NCBI RefSeq assembly: GCF_015057245.1 | Contig: NZ_SVET01000006.1 | Location: forward strand, 124,001 to 188,000 | Direction of reading: 5' to 3' | Length of the DNA: 64,000 nt | Source: Pseudobutyrivibrio ruminis | GTDB lineage: Bacteria > Bacillota > Clostridia > Lachnospirales > Lachnospiraceae | Shown: positions 1-6,234 of the stretch, in pieces | How positions within the stretch are numbered: the stretch's first letter is position 1 | Layout of the letters: each line of letters starts with the position of its first letter | The notes under the pieces: generated by a model | Told to the model about the DNA's origin: nothing | What the model saw: only the letters and a program-made list of their open reading frames with translations | Databases searched by the model: none | Program-made: the position numbers and the translations under genes

Positions 1-2
1 AC

Positions 3-287
3 AAAATGGTTAATATTAATCAATATCCAAATTTGGATACAGATAATAGCGAACACTTAATTGAATATACCCGTCAATATCAATATTGTTTAAATATAAG
101 CTATAATGAAGCAGGTGTACCTGGTCTTGGCTCTGCAATATTTCTACATTGCATGGGCCCTAGTAAGCCATATACCGGTGGGTGTGTAGCAATACCTGAA
201 AATCAAATGAAGGTAGTAATGCAAAATGTAAAACCAGATTGTACGGTTGTAATTGATACACTTGAAAATCTTGGTGGGGAATTCTAA
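3..287 (+). CDS. L,D-transpeptidase (YkuD) C-terminal fragment
   Basis: This is the C-terminal end of a gene that begins before the window; the frame is open to the left edge. It shows the YkuD-type catalytic signature: a His in IFLHCM followed about 13 residues later by GGCVAIP, where the Cys is the expected nucleophile. Enzymes of this family make 3-3 cross-links in peptidoglycan or attach proteins to it, outside the membrane. The Met at position 6 is only an internal codon of the truncated frame. A hairpin terminator follows the stop. The family call is from motif only, and nothing can be said about upstream domains. Confidence 0.8.
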   Translation, partial: KMVNINQYPNLDTDNSEHLIEYTRQYQYCLNISYNEAGVPGLGSAIFLHCMGPSKPYTGGCVAIPENQMKVVMQNVKPDCTVVIDTLENLGGEF

Positions 288-297
288 TAAAAAATAA

Positions 298-324
298 CGA
301 GCCCGAGGAATAATCTCGGGCTCG
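298..324. terminator. Bidirectional hairpin terminator
   Basis: A perfect 10-bp stem (CGAGCCCGAG / CTCGGGCTCG) with a 7-nt loop lies between two convergent genes. On the minus strand it is followed by a T-rich tract, so it probably ends the cytidylate-kinase-like transcript as well as the transpeptidase transcript. Confidence 0.85.
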
Positions 325-370
325 ATTTAATTAAAGTAGATATTATATAGACAATTTGTGTTTACGAGGG

Positions 371-943
371 TTAAAGCTTTGCCAGCGTTTCGAGAATTGC
401 CACACATGCATCTACACCTAGTTTGTCGGAATTAAGGATTAAATCAAAATAGTCCAAAGAACCCCATTTATATCCAGAGTGTGTCGTGAAGAATTTTTCT
501 CGCTTTTTGTCAAAACGCTTCATAACATCTTCAGCTTTATCTGCTTCGATATTTTCAACACTAATTGCACGTTTCATACGAAATGCTGTGTCTGCAGTAA
601 TGAAGACCTTTAAACATTTTTTGTCTTTTAGTATTTCGCTGGCACAACGACCTACAAAAATACAACCAGGTTTTTCAGCAGCTTCTTTAATGATTTCTAC
701 TTCGGTATTATAGATTTTTTCTTCCATGGAAGTGTTGTCAGTTCCTGAAGCCTTAAAAAGAGCTTTTACCGGAGTCTGTTCGTCCATTCCAGAAACCTGA
801 TCATAAGGAAGTCCCATTCGTTTACAGGTTTCTACAACAACCCCTCGATCGTAAAGCTGATATCCAAGTTTCTTTGCAAGCTTATCAGCAATTTCATGAC
901 CACCACTACCATATTTACGTTCTATTGCTATGTAGTCGTACAT
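371..943 (-). CDS. Cytidylate kinase-like family protein
   Basis: A 190-residue P-loop protein of the cytidylate-kinase-like family (AAA_26 type). The N-terminus MYDYIAIERKYGSGGHEIA holds the variant nucleotide-binding loop (GSGGHEI), followed by LGYQLYDRGVV, both typical of the family. True CMP kinases are longer and carry a classical GxxxxGKS loop, so the substrate is unknown and it should not be called Cmk. I chose the ATG at 943 because AGGAGG lies seven bases before it; an in-frame ATG at 961 lies upstream of that ribosome binding site. It is monocistronic, and its upstream region is shared with the divergent zinc operon. Confidence 0.75.
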   Translation of the reverse strand: MYDYIAIERKYGSGGHEIADKLAKKLGYQLYDRGVVVETCKRMGLPYDQVSGMDEQTPVKALFKASGTDNTSMEEKIYNTEVEIIKEAAEKPGCIFVGRCASEILKDKKCLKVFITADTAFRMKRAISVENIEADKAEDVMKRFDKKREKFFTTHSGYKWGSLDYFDLILNSDKLGVDACVAILETLAKL

Positions 944-1132
944 AAAAGAGCCTCCTCTCATTAAATTCTAGTTTTCGCTCAAAAAATCCTATTAGTATAA
1001 TATCATAAAACTTTGCTAGTTGTGTGAATATTCTAACAACTAATTCTTTAATTTGAACAGCTACTCATATGTCAAGAAATAATAACAAAACTTTTCTTTT
1101 AATTTAGGCCTTTTAATGTGGAGTTTTGCAAA

Positions 1133-1190
1133 TTGACAAAGAAACTGGATATAAGTATCATGACAGTGATATTTAGTTAGAGTCAGCTAA
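1133..1190 (+). promoter_or_regulatory. Promoter of the metal-uptake operon with candidate operator dyads
   Basis: TTGACA (1133-1138), a 17-bp spacer and TATCAT (1156-1161) form a near-consensus vegetative promoter. The -10 overlaps an inverted repeat, TATCA-N6-TGATA (1156-1171). A second imperfect dyad, TTAG...CTAA (1173-1190), follows. Either could bind a zinc or manganese repressor (Zur, AdcR or MntR type); assignment to a specific regulator is inference. The remainder of 944-1132 is AT-rich and holds the unassigned divergent promoter of the cytidylate-kinase-like gene. Confidence 0.6.
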
Positions 1191-1210
1191 TCTGCTGAAA
1201 AGGAGAAATC

Positions 1211-1519
1211 ATGAGACAAAGCAATTATAAAAACAGAATGATTGCTGTAGTAGCTCTTGCAGCTACTCTATTTATGATGCTCTTTTCTAGTATTTATCTT
1301 ACAGAGCATGCTTCGCATCATTGTGAGGACAGCAGTCACTGTCCTGTATGTACAATGATGGTTCAGTGCGAGCGTTCTCTCAAGACACTTGGCACAGGCT
1401 TAGCTGTTGCTGTAATAGCCCTTGTTTCCTTTGTATTACTTACAGATATTAGCCAGGGCTATTCATTCCAGTCTGTTCAGACTACATTGATTTCGCAAAA
1501 AGTAAGAATGGATTCTTGA
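1211..1519 (+). CDS. Small membrane protein with extracytoplasmic His/Cys motif
   Basis: A 102-residue protein with a hydrophobic segment at about residues 10-30, a short loop, and a second hydrophobic segment at about 62-80. The loop carries HASHHCEDSSHCPVC and a further Cys in MVQCE, a cluster well suited to bind Zn or another soft metal. I do not recognise a named family. It is the first gene after the promoter at 1133 and precedes a metal ABC transporter by 116 bp, so a metal-capture or metal-sensing role at the membrane is plausible but inferred. The start has AAAAGGAG seven bases upstream. A 7-bp hairpin (CTGCATT/AATGCAG, 1538-1557) in the following gap may reduce read-through into the transporter genes. 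Confidence 0.65.
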   Translation: MRQSNYKNRMIAVVALAATLFMMLFSSIYLTEHASHHCEDSSHCPVCTMMVQCERSLKTLGTGLAVAVIALVSFVLLTDISQGYSFQSVQTTLISQKVRMDS

Positions 1520-1635
1520 AAAATGCTTCCTTTCACTCTGCATTTAACACAATGCAGGTTCTGTTTTGGTATAGATTTTTGTTTTTCATCAGAAAAATAG
1601 AAATCTAAAATTTTTTAAGAATGGAGATAATAAAA

Positions 1636-2646
1636 ATGAAAACTAATAAAATAATTTCTTTACTTGCAGCTGCAACACTTGGAGTTTCAGCTTTTACAGG
1701 ATGTGGTGCAACCGCAGACAATAATTCATCAGCAGATACTACAAATTCAGATAATACGATTTCTGTAGTGACTACTATTTTCCCAGAATACGATTGGGTT
1801 AAAGAAATCGTTGGTGACAATGATAATGTGGATATAACAATGCTCTTGGACAATGGAGTGGATCTTCATAATTACCAGCCAACAGCAGATGACATTATGA
1901 AAATCGCTACATGTGATGTGTTTATTTATGTGGGCGGCGAATCTGACGAGTGGGTTGAAGATGCGCTTTCAGAGGCTACCAATAAAGACATGCAGGTTGT
2001 CAATCTTCTAGAATCTCTTGGTGAAGCTGCTAAAGAGGAAGAAGTAGTTGAAGGTATGCAGGCAGAAGAGGAAGAAACAGAGGCGGAAGAAGGCGAAGAG
2101 GAAGAGGTTGAGTACGATGAGCATGTATGGCTTTCTTTGAAGAATGCGCAGGTTCTTGTGGATGCCATTGAACAGGCTATCGCAACAGTAGATGCTGATA
2201 ACTCAGATACTTATGCAGCCAATGCAGCAGCTTATATCGAGGAGCTTGCTGCGCTTGATGAAAAATATCAGGCTACTATCGATGAAGCTTCAGTAAAAAC
2301 AGTTCTATTTGGAGATCGTTTTCCATTTAGATACCTAGTAGATGATTATGGTCTTGATTATTATGCGGCATTTGTAGGTTGCTCAGCAGAGACAGAGGCA
2401 AGCTTTGAAACTGTCACATTCCTTGCGGGAAAGGTGGATGAGCTTAATCTTAATACTGTATTTACGATAGAAAACTCAGATCAAAAAATAGCTAAAACTA
2501 TTATTGAAAACACAGCAGCTAAGGATGCTCAGATTCTTACCCTTGATTCGCTACAGTCCACAACTATGGATGACGTAAATGCAGGGGTGACATATCTTTC
2601 AGTGATGGAAGGAAATTTGGATGTACTTAGTCAGGGACTAAATTAG
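1636..2646 (+). CDS. znuA: Zinc/manganese ABC transporter substrate-binding lipoprotein
   Basis: A 336-residue cluster A-1 (ZnuA/TroA) binding protein. It has a lipoprotein signal peptide with lipobox FTGC near residue 25. Candidate metal ligands are His in DLHNYQP, His in DEHVWLS, and an acidic residue near the C-terminus. Between the first two His lies a strongly acidic loop (about residues 135-165, mostly Glu) where ZnuA proteins usually have a His-rich loop. The start at 1636 follows GGAG by nine bases; the in-frame ATG at 1621 lies before that site. It delivers metal to the adjacent ATPase and permease. Zn versus Mn cannot be decided from sequence, but Zn fits the flanking Cys/His proteins. 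Confidence 0.85.
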   Translation: MKTNKIISLLAAATLGVSAFTGCGATADNNSSADTTNSDNTISVVTTIFPEYDWVKEIVGDNDNVDITMLLDNGVDLHNYQPTADDIMKIATCDVFIYVGGESDEWVEDALSEATNKDMQVVNLLESLGEAAKEEEVVEGMQAEEEETEAEEGEEEEVEYDEHVWLSLKNAQVLVDAIEQAIATVDADNSDTYAANAAAYIEELAALDEKYQATIDEASVKTVLFGDRFPFRYLVDDYGLDYYAAFVGCSAETEASFETVTFLAGKVDELNLNTVFTIENSDQKIAKTIIENTAAKDAQILTLDSLQSTTMDDVNAGVTYLSVMEGNLDVLSQGLN

Positions 2647-2654
2647 GAGGCAAT

Positions 2655-3299
2655 ATGGCACTTTTAACAGCAAAGGATTTATGCGTTGGCTATGAAGGTC
2701 AGGCAGTTCTTTCAGATATTAATTTCGAGATTAATGCAGGAGATTACTTCTGCATTATCGGGGAGAATGGCTCAGGAAAGTCCACAATGATGAAGACTAT
2801 GTTAGGACTTCAAAGTCCTATTTCCGGTAGCATTGAGTTTGGGGATGGTCTTATTCAAAATGAAATCGGCTATTTACCACAGCAGTCAGTAGTTCAAAGG
2901 GATTTCCCTGCTTCGGTATTTGAGATTGTTCTTTCAGGTTGCCAGAATAGCCTAAAGAAAAAGTTTTTCTATACTAAGGAGCATAAAGCCTTAGCTATGG
3001 AAAATATTAAAAGAATGGGCATTGAAGATTTAAAGGACAGATGCTATAGAGAGCTTTCGGGAGGGCAGCAACAGCGTGTACTTCTTGCTAGAGCTTTATG
3101 TGCAACAAAACGAGTACTGCTTTTAGATGAGCCAGTAGCTGGTCTTGATCCTATTGTTACAGAGGAAATGTATCAGCTTATAAAGCAGCTTAACGATGAG
3201 GGGCTTACAATTATCATGATTAGTCACGACATGGTTGCTGTAAAAGACTACGCAACTCGTATTTTAAATGTTAATGATATGGAGGGAATGTCATGTTAG
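2655..3299 (+). CDS. znuC: Metal ABC transporter ATP-binding protein
   Basis: A 214-residue ABC ATPase with Walker A GENGSGKST (about residues 37-45), Q-loop YLPQQS, signature LSGGQQQRV, Walker B VLLLDEP and switch His in ISHD. It lies eight bases after the substrate-binding gene and overlaps the permease start by seven bases. This fits a ZnuC/TroB-like subunit energising uptake from the cytoplasmic side. The length is at the short end for the family, with no C-terminal extension. Confidence 0.9.
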   Translation: MALLTAKDLCVGYEGQAVLSDINFEINAGDYFCIIGENGSGKSTMMKTMLGLQSPISGSIEFGDGLIQNEIGYLPQQSVVQRDFPASVFEIVLSGCQNSLKKKFFYTKEHKALAMENIKRMGIEDLKDRCYRELSGGQQQRVLLARALCATKRVLLLDEPVAGLDPIVTEEMYQLIKQLNDEGLTIIMISHDMVAVKDYATRILNVNDMEGMSC

Positions 3300-4126
3300 A
3301 TAAACTTATTTTGTATATGGGATTCCCATTCGTAAGATATGCGTTAATCGTAGGCGTGCTTATCGCCCTATGTTCATCTCTTCTTGGAGTTACACTTGTT
3401 CTTAAAAGATATTCATTTATTGGAGATGGATTATCACACGTAGCATTCGGCGCACTTGCTATAGCAACAGTTCTTCAGCTTACAAACAAGATGATTATTG
3501 TGCTTCCGCTGACAATCTTGTTTGCTATCCTTTTGCTACGAAAAGGCCAGAATGCAAAAATCAAAGGAGATGCAGCAATAGCGATGTTGTCAGTAGGCGC
3601 ATTGGCTTTTGGTTACTTGATTATGAATCTGTTCCCTACATCTTCTAATATATCCGGAGATGTTTGTTCTACACTTTTTGGCTCAACATCTATCCTTACA
3701 CTTACAAAGGCTGATGTATGGGCTTGTGGAATTCTTGCTGTTATAGTGATTTTGATTTTCATATTGTTTTACAACAGGATTTTTGCTGTGACATTTGATG
3801 AGAATTTTGCTAATGCGGTAGGTACAAAGGTTAATCTTTACAATCTGCTTATTGCCACAGTAATAGCTGTAATAATTGTGCTTGCAATGAATTTGGTGGG
3901 CTCGTTACTTATATCTGCTTTGGTAATTTTCCCGGCATTGTCAGCTATGAGCATTTTAAAGAGCTTTAGAAGTGTGACAATCTTTTCGGCAGTATCATCA
4001 ATGATTTGTGCACTTGTAGGAATCATTATTTCTATACTGGCAGGAACACCAGTAGGTTCCACAATTGTAGCAGTGGACTGCATCCTTTTTGGCGTATGCT
4101 ATTTAATTGGAAGGATTAAAGGATAA
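3293..4126 (+). CDS. znuB: Metal ABC transporter permease
   Basis: A 277-residue polytopic membrane protein of the ABC-3 family, with about eight hydrophobic segments and the conserved stretch GDGLSHVAFGALA near residue 43. It forms the membrane channel of the ZnuABC/TroABC-type importer. Its start overlaps the ATPase gene by seven bases (ATGTTAG), a sign of translational coupling. The next lipoprotein gene starts three bases after its stop codon, so all four genes very likely share a transcript. Confidence 0.9.
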   Translation: MLDKLILYMGFPFVRYALIVGVLIALCSSLLGVTLVLKRYSFIGDGLSHVAFGALAIATVLQLTNKMIIVLPLTILFAILLLRKGQNAKIKGDAAIAMLSVGALAFGYLIMNLFPTSSNISGDVCSTLFGSTSILTLTKADVWACGILAVIVILIFILFYNRIFAVTFDENFANAVGTKVNLYNLLIATVIAVIIVLAMNLVGSLLISALVIFPALSAMSILKSFRSVTIFSAVSSMICALVGIIISILAGTPVGSTIVAVDCILFGVCYLIGRIKG

Positions 4127-4129
4127 TTT

Positions 4130-4672
4130 ATGAATAGAAAATTAAATATACTATTAGGGATAATGATGGCTTTGTTGTTTATTGGCTGTGGTGCTATAGA
4201 TACATCGACAGTTGAAGAAAACGAGGTTGTAGAAGAACAGGTAATTGAAGAGCCAGAGGTGGAAACAGAAGATACAGAAGTATCAGAAAATGAGCTTCTG
4301 CTAGAAGATGAAACTGTTGAGGCAGACCCAGGTGTTGATTTAGATTTAACGGCACTTTCGTCAACTATGGTTTATTCAGAAGTTTTCAACATGATGATGG
4401 CGCCGGAAGAATACGAAGGAAAAACAATTAAAATGGATGGCGTTTGCAATGTGTATCAGGATTCAGAAACTGGCAAAACATATTATGCATGTATTGTTCA
4501 GGATGCTACACAGTGTTGTTCACAGGGGCTAGAGTTTGTTCTTGACGAAAGCCAGTATGAAGACTCAGATTATCCAGAAAATGGTGAAGAAATCACGATT
4601 TCTGGCGATTTTTCGACATACACAGAAGGAGAATATCAGTATATAACTATACTTAATTCTGTATTGGAGTAA
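4130..4672 (+). CDS. Lipoprotein with Cys-Cys domain, end of metal operon
   Basis: A 180-residue predicted lipoprotein (lipobox FIGC at about residues 17-20) with an acidic linker (about 25-70) and a folded C-terminal half. That half has alternating strands resembling a small OB-like barrel: GKTIKMDGVCNVY, YACIVQDATQCCSQGLEFV and EEITISGDFSTY. Cys residues in GVCNVY, YACIV and QCCSQ could bind metal or form a disulfide. I recognise the pattern as recurrent near metal transporters in Lachnospiraceae but cannot name the family. Being the last gene of the operon, it may be a metal-holding partner of the binding protein; that is inference. Confidence 0.7.
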   Translation: MNRKLNILLGIMMALLFIGCGAIDTSTVEENEVVEEQVIEEPEVETEDTEVSENELLLEDETVEADPGVDLDLTALSSTMVYSEVFNMMMAPEEYEGKTIKMDGVCNVYQDSETGKTYYACIVQDATQCCSQGLEFVLDESQYEDSDYPENGEEITISGDFSTYTEGEYQYITILNSVLE

Positions 4673-4687
4673 AATCAATTGTGCATC

Positions 4688-4716
4688 TTTAAATTGTGGC
4701 TAAATTGTGATAAAAT
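4688..4716 (+). promoter_or_regulatory. Candidate promoter for the 131-residue protein gene
   Basis: TTTAAA (4688-4693), a 17-bp spacer and TAAAAT (4711-4716). The -10 covers an in-frame ATG at 4715, which argues that translation starts further downstream at 4742. Confidence 0.45.
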
Positions 4717-4741
4717 GGCTGAAGTTTTGAGGAATAAGGAA

Positions 4742-5137
4742 ATGGGTAATAGATTCACGATAGAGGCCCCAGACCAGGAGACTATCCAGGCTGCAAAAGA
4801 GGCTCAAAAGAAAATTCAAGATAAAGCCAGCATGATTATGGATATTTACACCTTTCAGGCAAAGGTTAAGAGTGGTGAAATCAGCGATGATAAGGGTATT
4901 GCAGAGCTTATCATTAACGGTTCGGTTTCAAACTATCATATCCATATAAACAGACGATGTGTTACAAAGTCTGACGGCACACTTATCACATATACTGGCA
5001 TCATGAAGATGTACAAGCCAGAGGAACTTAAAATCAAATACACAAAGCGCCCAAAGAAAATGATGAGCTTGGCTCAATACAAGCAAATGATCAAAGAAAG
5101 AAAAGCTCGTCAGAAAAATGCGGGTATGAACTTATAA
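4742..5137 (+). CDS. Hypothetical basic protein
   Basis: A 131-residue soluble protein of no family I recognise. The N-terminal third is helical with many Gln, Lys and Ala (about residues 10-45). The middle has a strand-rich stretch with SNYHIHINRRCV and SDGTLITYTGIMKMY. The C-terminus is very basic (KRPKKMMSLAQYK, KERKARQK), which suggests nucleic-acid contact. I chose the start at 4742 because GAGG and AAGGA lie just upstream and because earlier in-frame starts at 4679 and 4715 fall in or before a promoter-like sequence. A strong terminator follows, so it is a single-gene unit. Confidence 0.6.
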   Translation: MGNRFTIEAPDQETIQAAKEAQKKIQDKASMIMDIYTFQAKVKSGEISDDKGIAELIINGSVSNYHIHINRRCVTKSDGTLITYTGIMKMYKPEELKIKYTKRPKKMMSLAQYKQMIKERKARQKNAGMNL

Positions 5138-5141
5138 AAAT

Positions 5142-5176
5142 AACCAGCACTAGGATTACCTAGATGCTGGTTTTTT
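5142..5176 (+). terminator. Rho-independent terminator
   Basis: A hairpin with arms AACCAGCACTAGG and ACCTAGATGCTGGTT (one mismatch), followed by six T residues, directly after the basic protein gene. Confidence 0.9.
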
Positions 5177-5203
5177 GCATTTTATTGGACAAATGGCTAT
5201 AAT
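5175..5203 (+). promoter_or_regulatory. Promoter of the DUF6465 gene
   Basis: TTGCAT (5175-5180), a 17-bp spacer and a perfect TATAAT (5198-5203). Transcription would begin near 5210, so the coding start must be downstream of it. Confidence 0.65.
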
Positions 5204-5262
5204 TGCTTCATACGAAGAATTTATCAACTTATTTCAATTCCATATTGGGGAGGTTAAAAGAA

Positions 5263-5493
5263 ATGGCAACAACTAAAAAAACAACTACAAAGAAAACCGT
5301 TAAGAGTACATCAGTTATCCAGTATCAGGGTCTTGAATTTTCTGAAGCAGATTGCGTTAAGAAGGCAACCGCTCAGTTTAAGAAAGACTACAAGGGTGTT
5401 GAGCTTGAATCTCTTGATGTTTATATTAAGCCAGAAGAACATAAGATTTACTACGTTGGCAATACAGACCGTGTTGGCTCTGTAGATTTATAA
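5263..5493 (+). CDS. DUF6465 family protein
   Basis: A 76-residue protein with a Lys/Thr-rich, probably disordered N-terminus (MATTKKTTTKKTVK) and a small alpha/beta domain ending in ESLDVYIKPEEHKIYYVGN. This matches the DUF6465 family common in Lachnospiraceae. Its function is unknown; the basic tail recalls histone-like or nucleoid-associated small proteins, but that is only a resemblance. GGGGAGG lies nine bases before the ATG at 5263. An upstream in-frame start at 5203 lies inside the TATAAT of its promoter and is rejected. It is flanked by terminators, so it is monocistronic. Confidence 0.75.
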   Translation: MATTKKTTTKKTVKSTSVIQYQGLEFSEADCVKKATAQFKKDYKGVELESLDVYIKPEEHKIYYVGNTDRVGSVDL

Positions 5494-5515
5494 TAATTCC
5501 AGTTTGTAAAAAAAT

Positions 5516-5550
5516 GAGCCTCTGTCATACAAAATGATAGAGGCTCTTCT
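5516..5550 (+). terminator. Rho-independent terminator
   Basis: A 13-bp stem (GAGCCTCTGTCAT / ATGATAGAGGCTC) with a 5-nt loop and a T-rich tail, ending the DUF6465 transcript. Confidence 0.9.
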
Positions 5551-5660
5551 TAATTATAATCTCAAATTTACAGCTTTTGCTGAATCTGGTAGGAGTTAGA
5601 TAAAAAATCAATTAGTGAAAACGATTAAGCAGAATTCACAATTTGTTCACATTTCAGCAA

Positions 5661-5734
5661 TGGACAAACAATGGATTTGATACTATCATTAAAGACGTTC
5701 GGTTGTTAACAAATTGCGCTGTGGCGCAAACAAC
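5661..5734 (+). promoter_or_regulatory. Promoter and leader hairpin of the 49-residue protein gene
   Basis: TGGACA (5661-5666), a 17-bp spacer and TATCAT (5684-5689). The leader then has a hairpin TTGCGC-TGTG-GCGCAA (5714-5729). Flanking GTTGT (5702-5706) and ACAAC (5730-5734) extend it across a 7-nt bulge. The hairpin ends about 20 bases before the ribosome binding site. Confidence 0.55.
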
Positions 5735-5768
5735 AATCATTAAAATACGCCAAGGGGAGGCATGAGAA

Positions 5769-5918
5769 ATGGCGATAGGTGAAATCATTATATGCACAGG
5801 TCCAGAGGATCTTTTTAGGAGAGCTGAAGAGCTTCAGCAAAAGGGAGTTAAGACAGTATTTGTAGCGAGAAATACTATTAAAATTGTTGGAGTTATGACA
5901 GCACAGAAGGCTAGCTAG
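5769..5918 (+). CDS. 49-residue small protein
   Basis: A short gene encoding MAIGEIIICTGPEDL...TAQKAS (49 residues). It has its own promoter at 5661, a strong GGGGAGG site nine bases before the ATG, and a hairpin terminator at 5991. The sequence reads as a beta-alpha-beta unit: a strand (GEIIICTG), a charged helix (PEDLFRRAEELQQKG) and a strand (KTVFVARNTIKIVGVM). That could be a complete small domain. I do not recognise a family and there is no signal or membrane segment. It is the only gene I support in the 741-bp stretch 5494-6234. The independent transcription signals are the main argument that it is real. Confidence 0.65.
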   Translation: MAIGEIIICTGPEDLFRRAEELQQKGVKTVFVARNTIKIVGVMTAQKAS

Positions 5919-5990
5919 TAGTTAGTTTAATATAAGGATTTGGGGAGTAAGATATGGGAATCTAGTTCCTATATATCAGCATGTAGATAA

Positions 5991-6036
5991 AGAGGATGCT
6001 GCAAGACGAAGCTTGCAGTATTCTCTCTTTTTTCTT
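5991..6036 (+). terminator. Rho-independent terminator
   Basis: A 15-bp stem, allowing two G-U pairs, between AGAGGATGCTGCAAG (5991-6005) and CTTGCAGTATTCTCT (6012-6026). It is followed by a run of T. It ends the 49-residue protein transcript. Confidence 0.85.
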
Positions 6037-6133
6037 TCAACAGTAATTATATCCGAAAACCTTTCAATCTTTTCTTCAATTCTTCATTGGACGAATTAAT
6101 CAGCCTGGTAATTAACAAAGTATTCATAAATAT

Positions 6134-6162
6134 TTGCTACACTTATATAGATACGGTATATA
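6134..6162 (+). promoter_or_regulatory. Candidate promoter of the EAL protein gene
   Basis: TTGCTA (6134-6139), a 17-bp spacer and TATATA (6157-6162), placed 72 bp before the coding start. Confidence 0.5.
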
Positions 6163-6234
6163 GTGGGTGAATTGTTTGGAACCATGTAAAACCTACTTAT
6201 TAAATAATGTTAATTTTACAAGGGTTGGTTTAAT

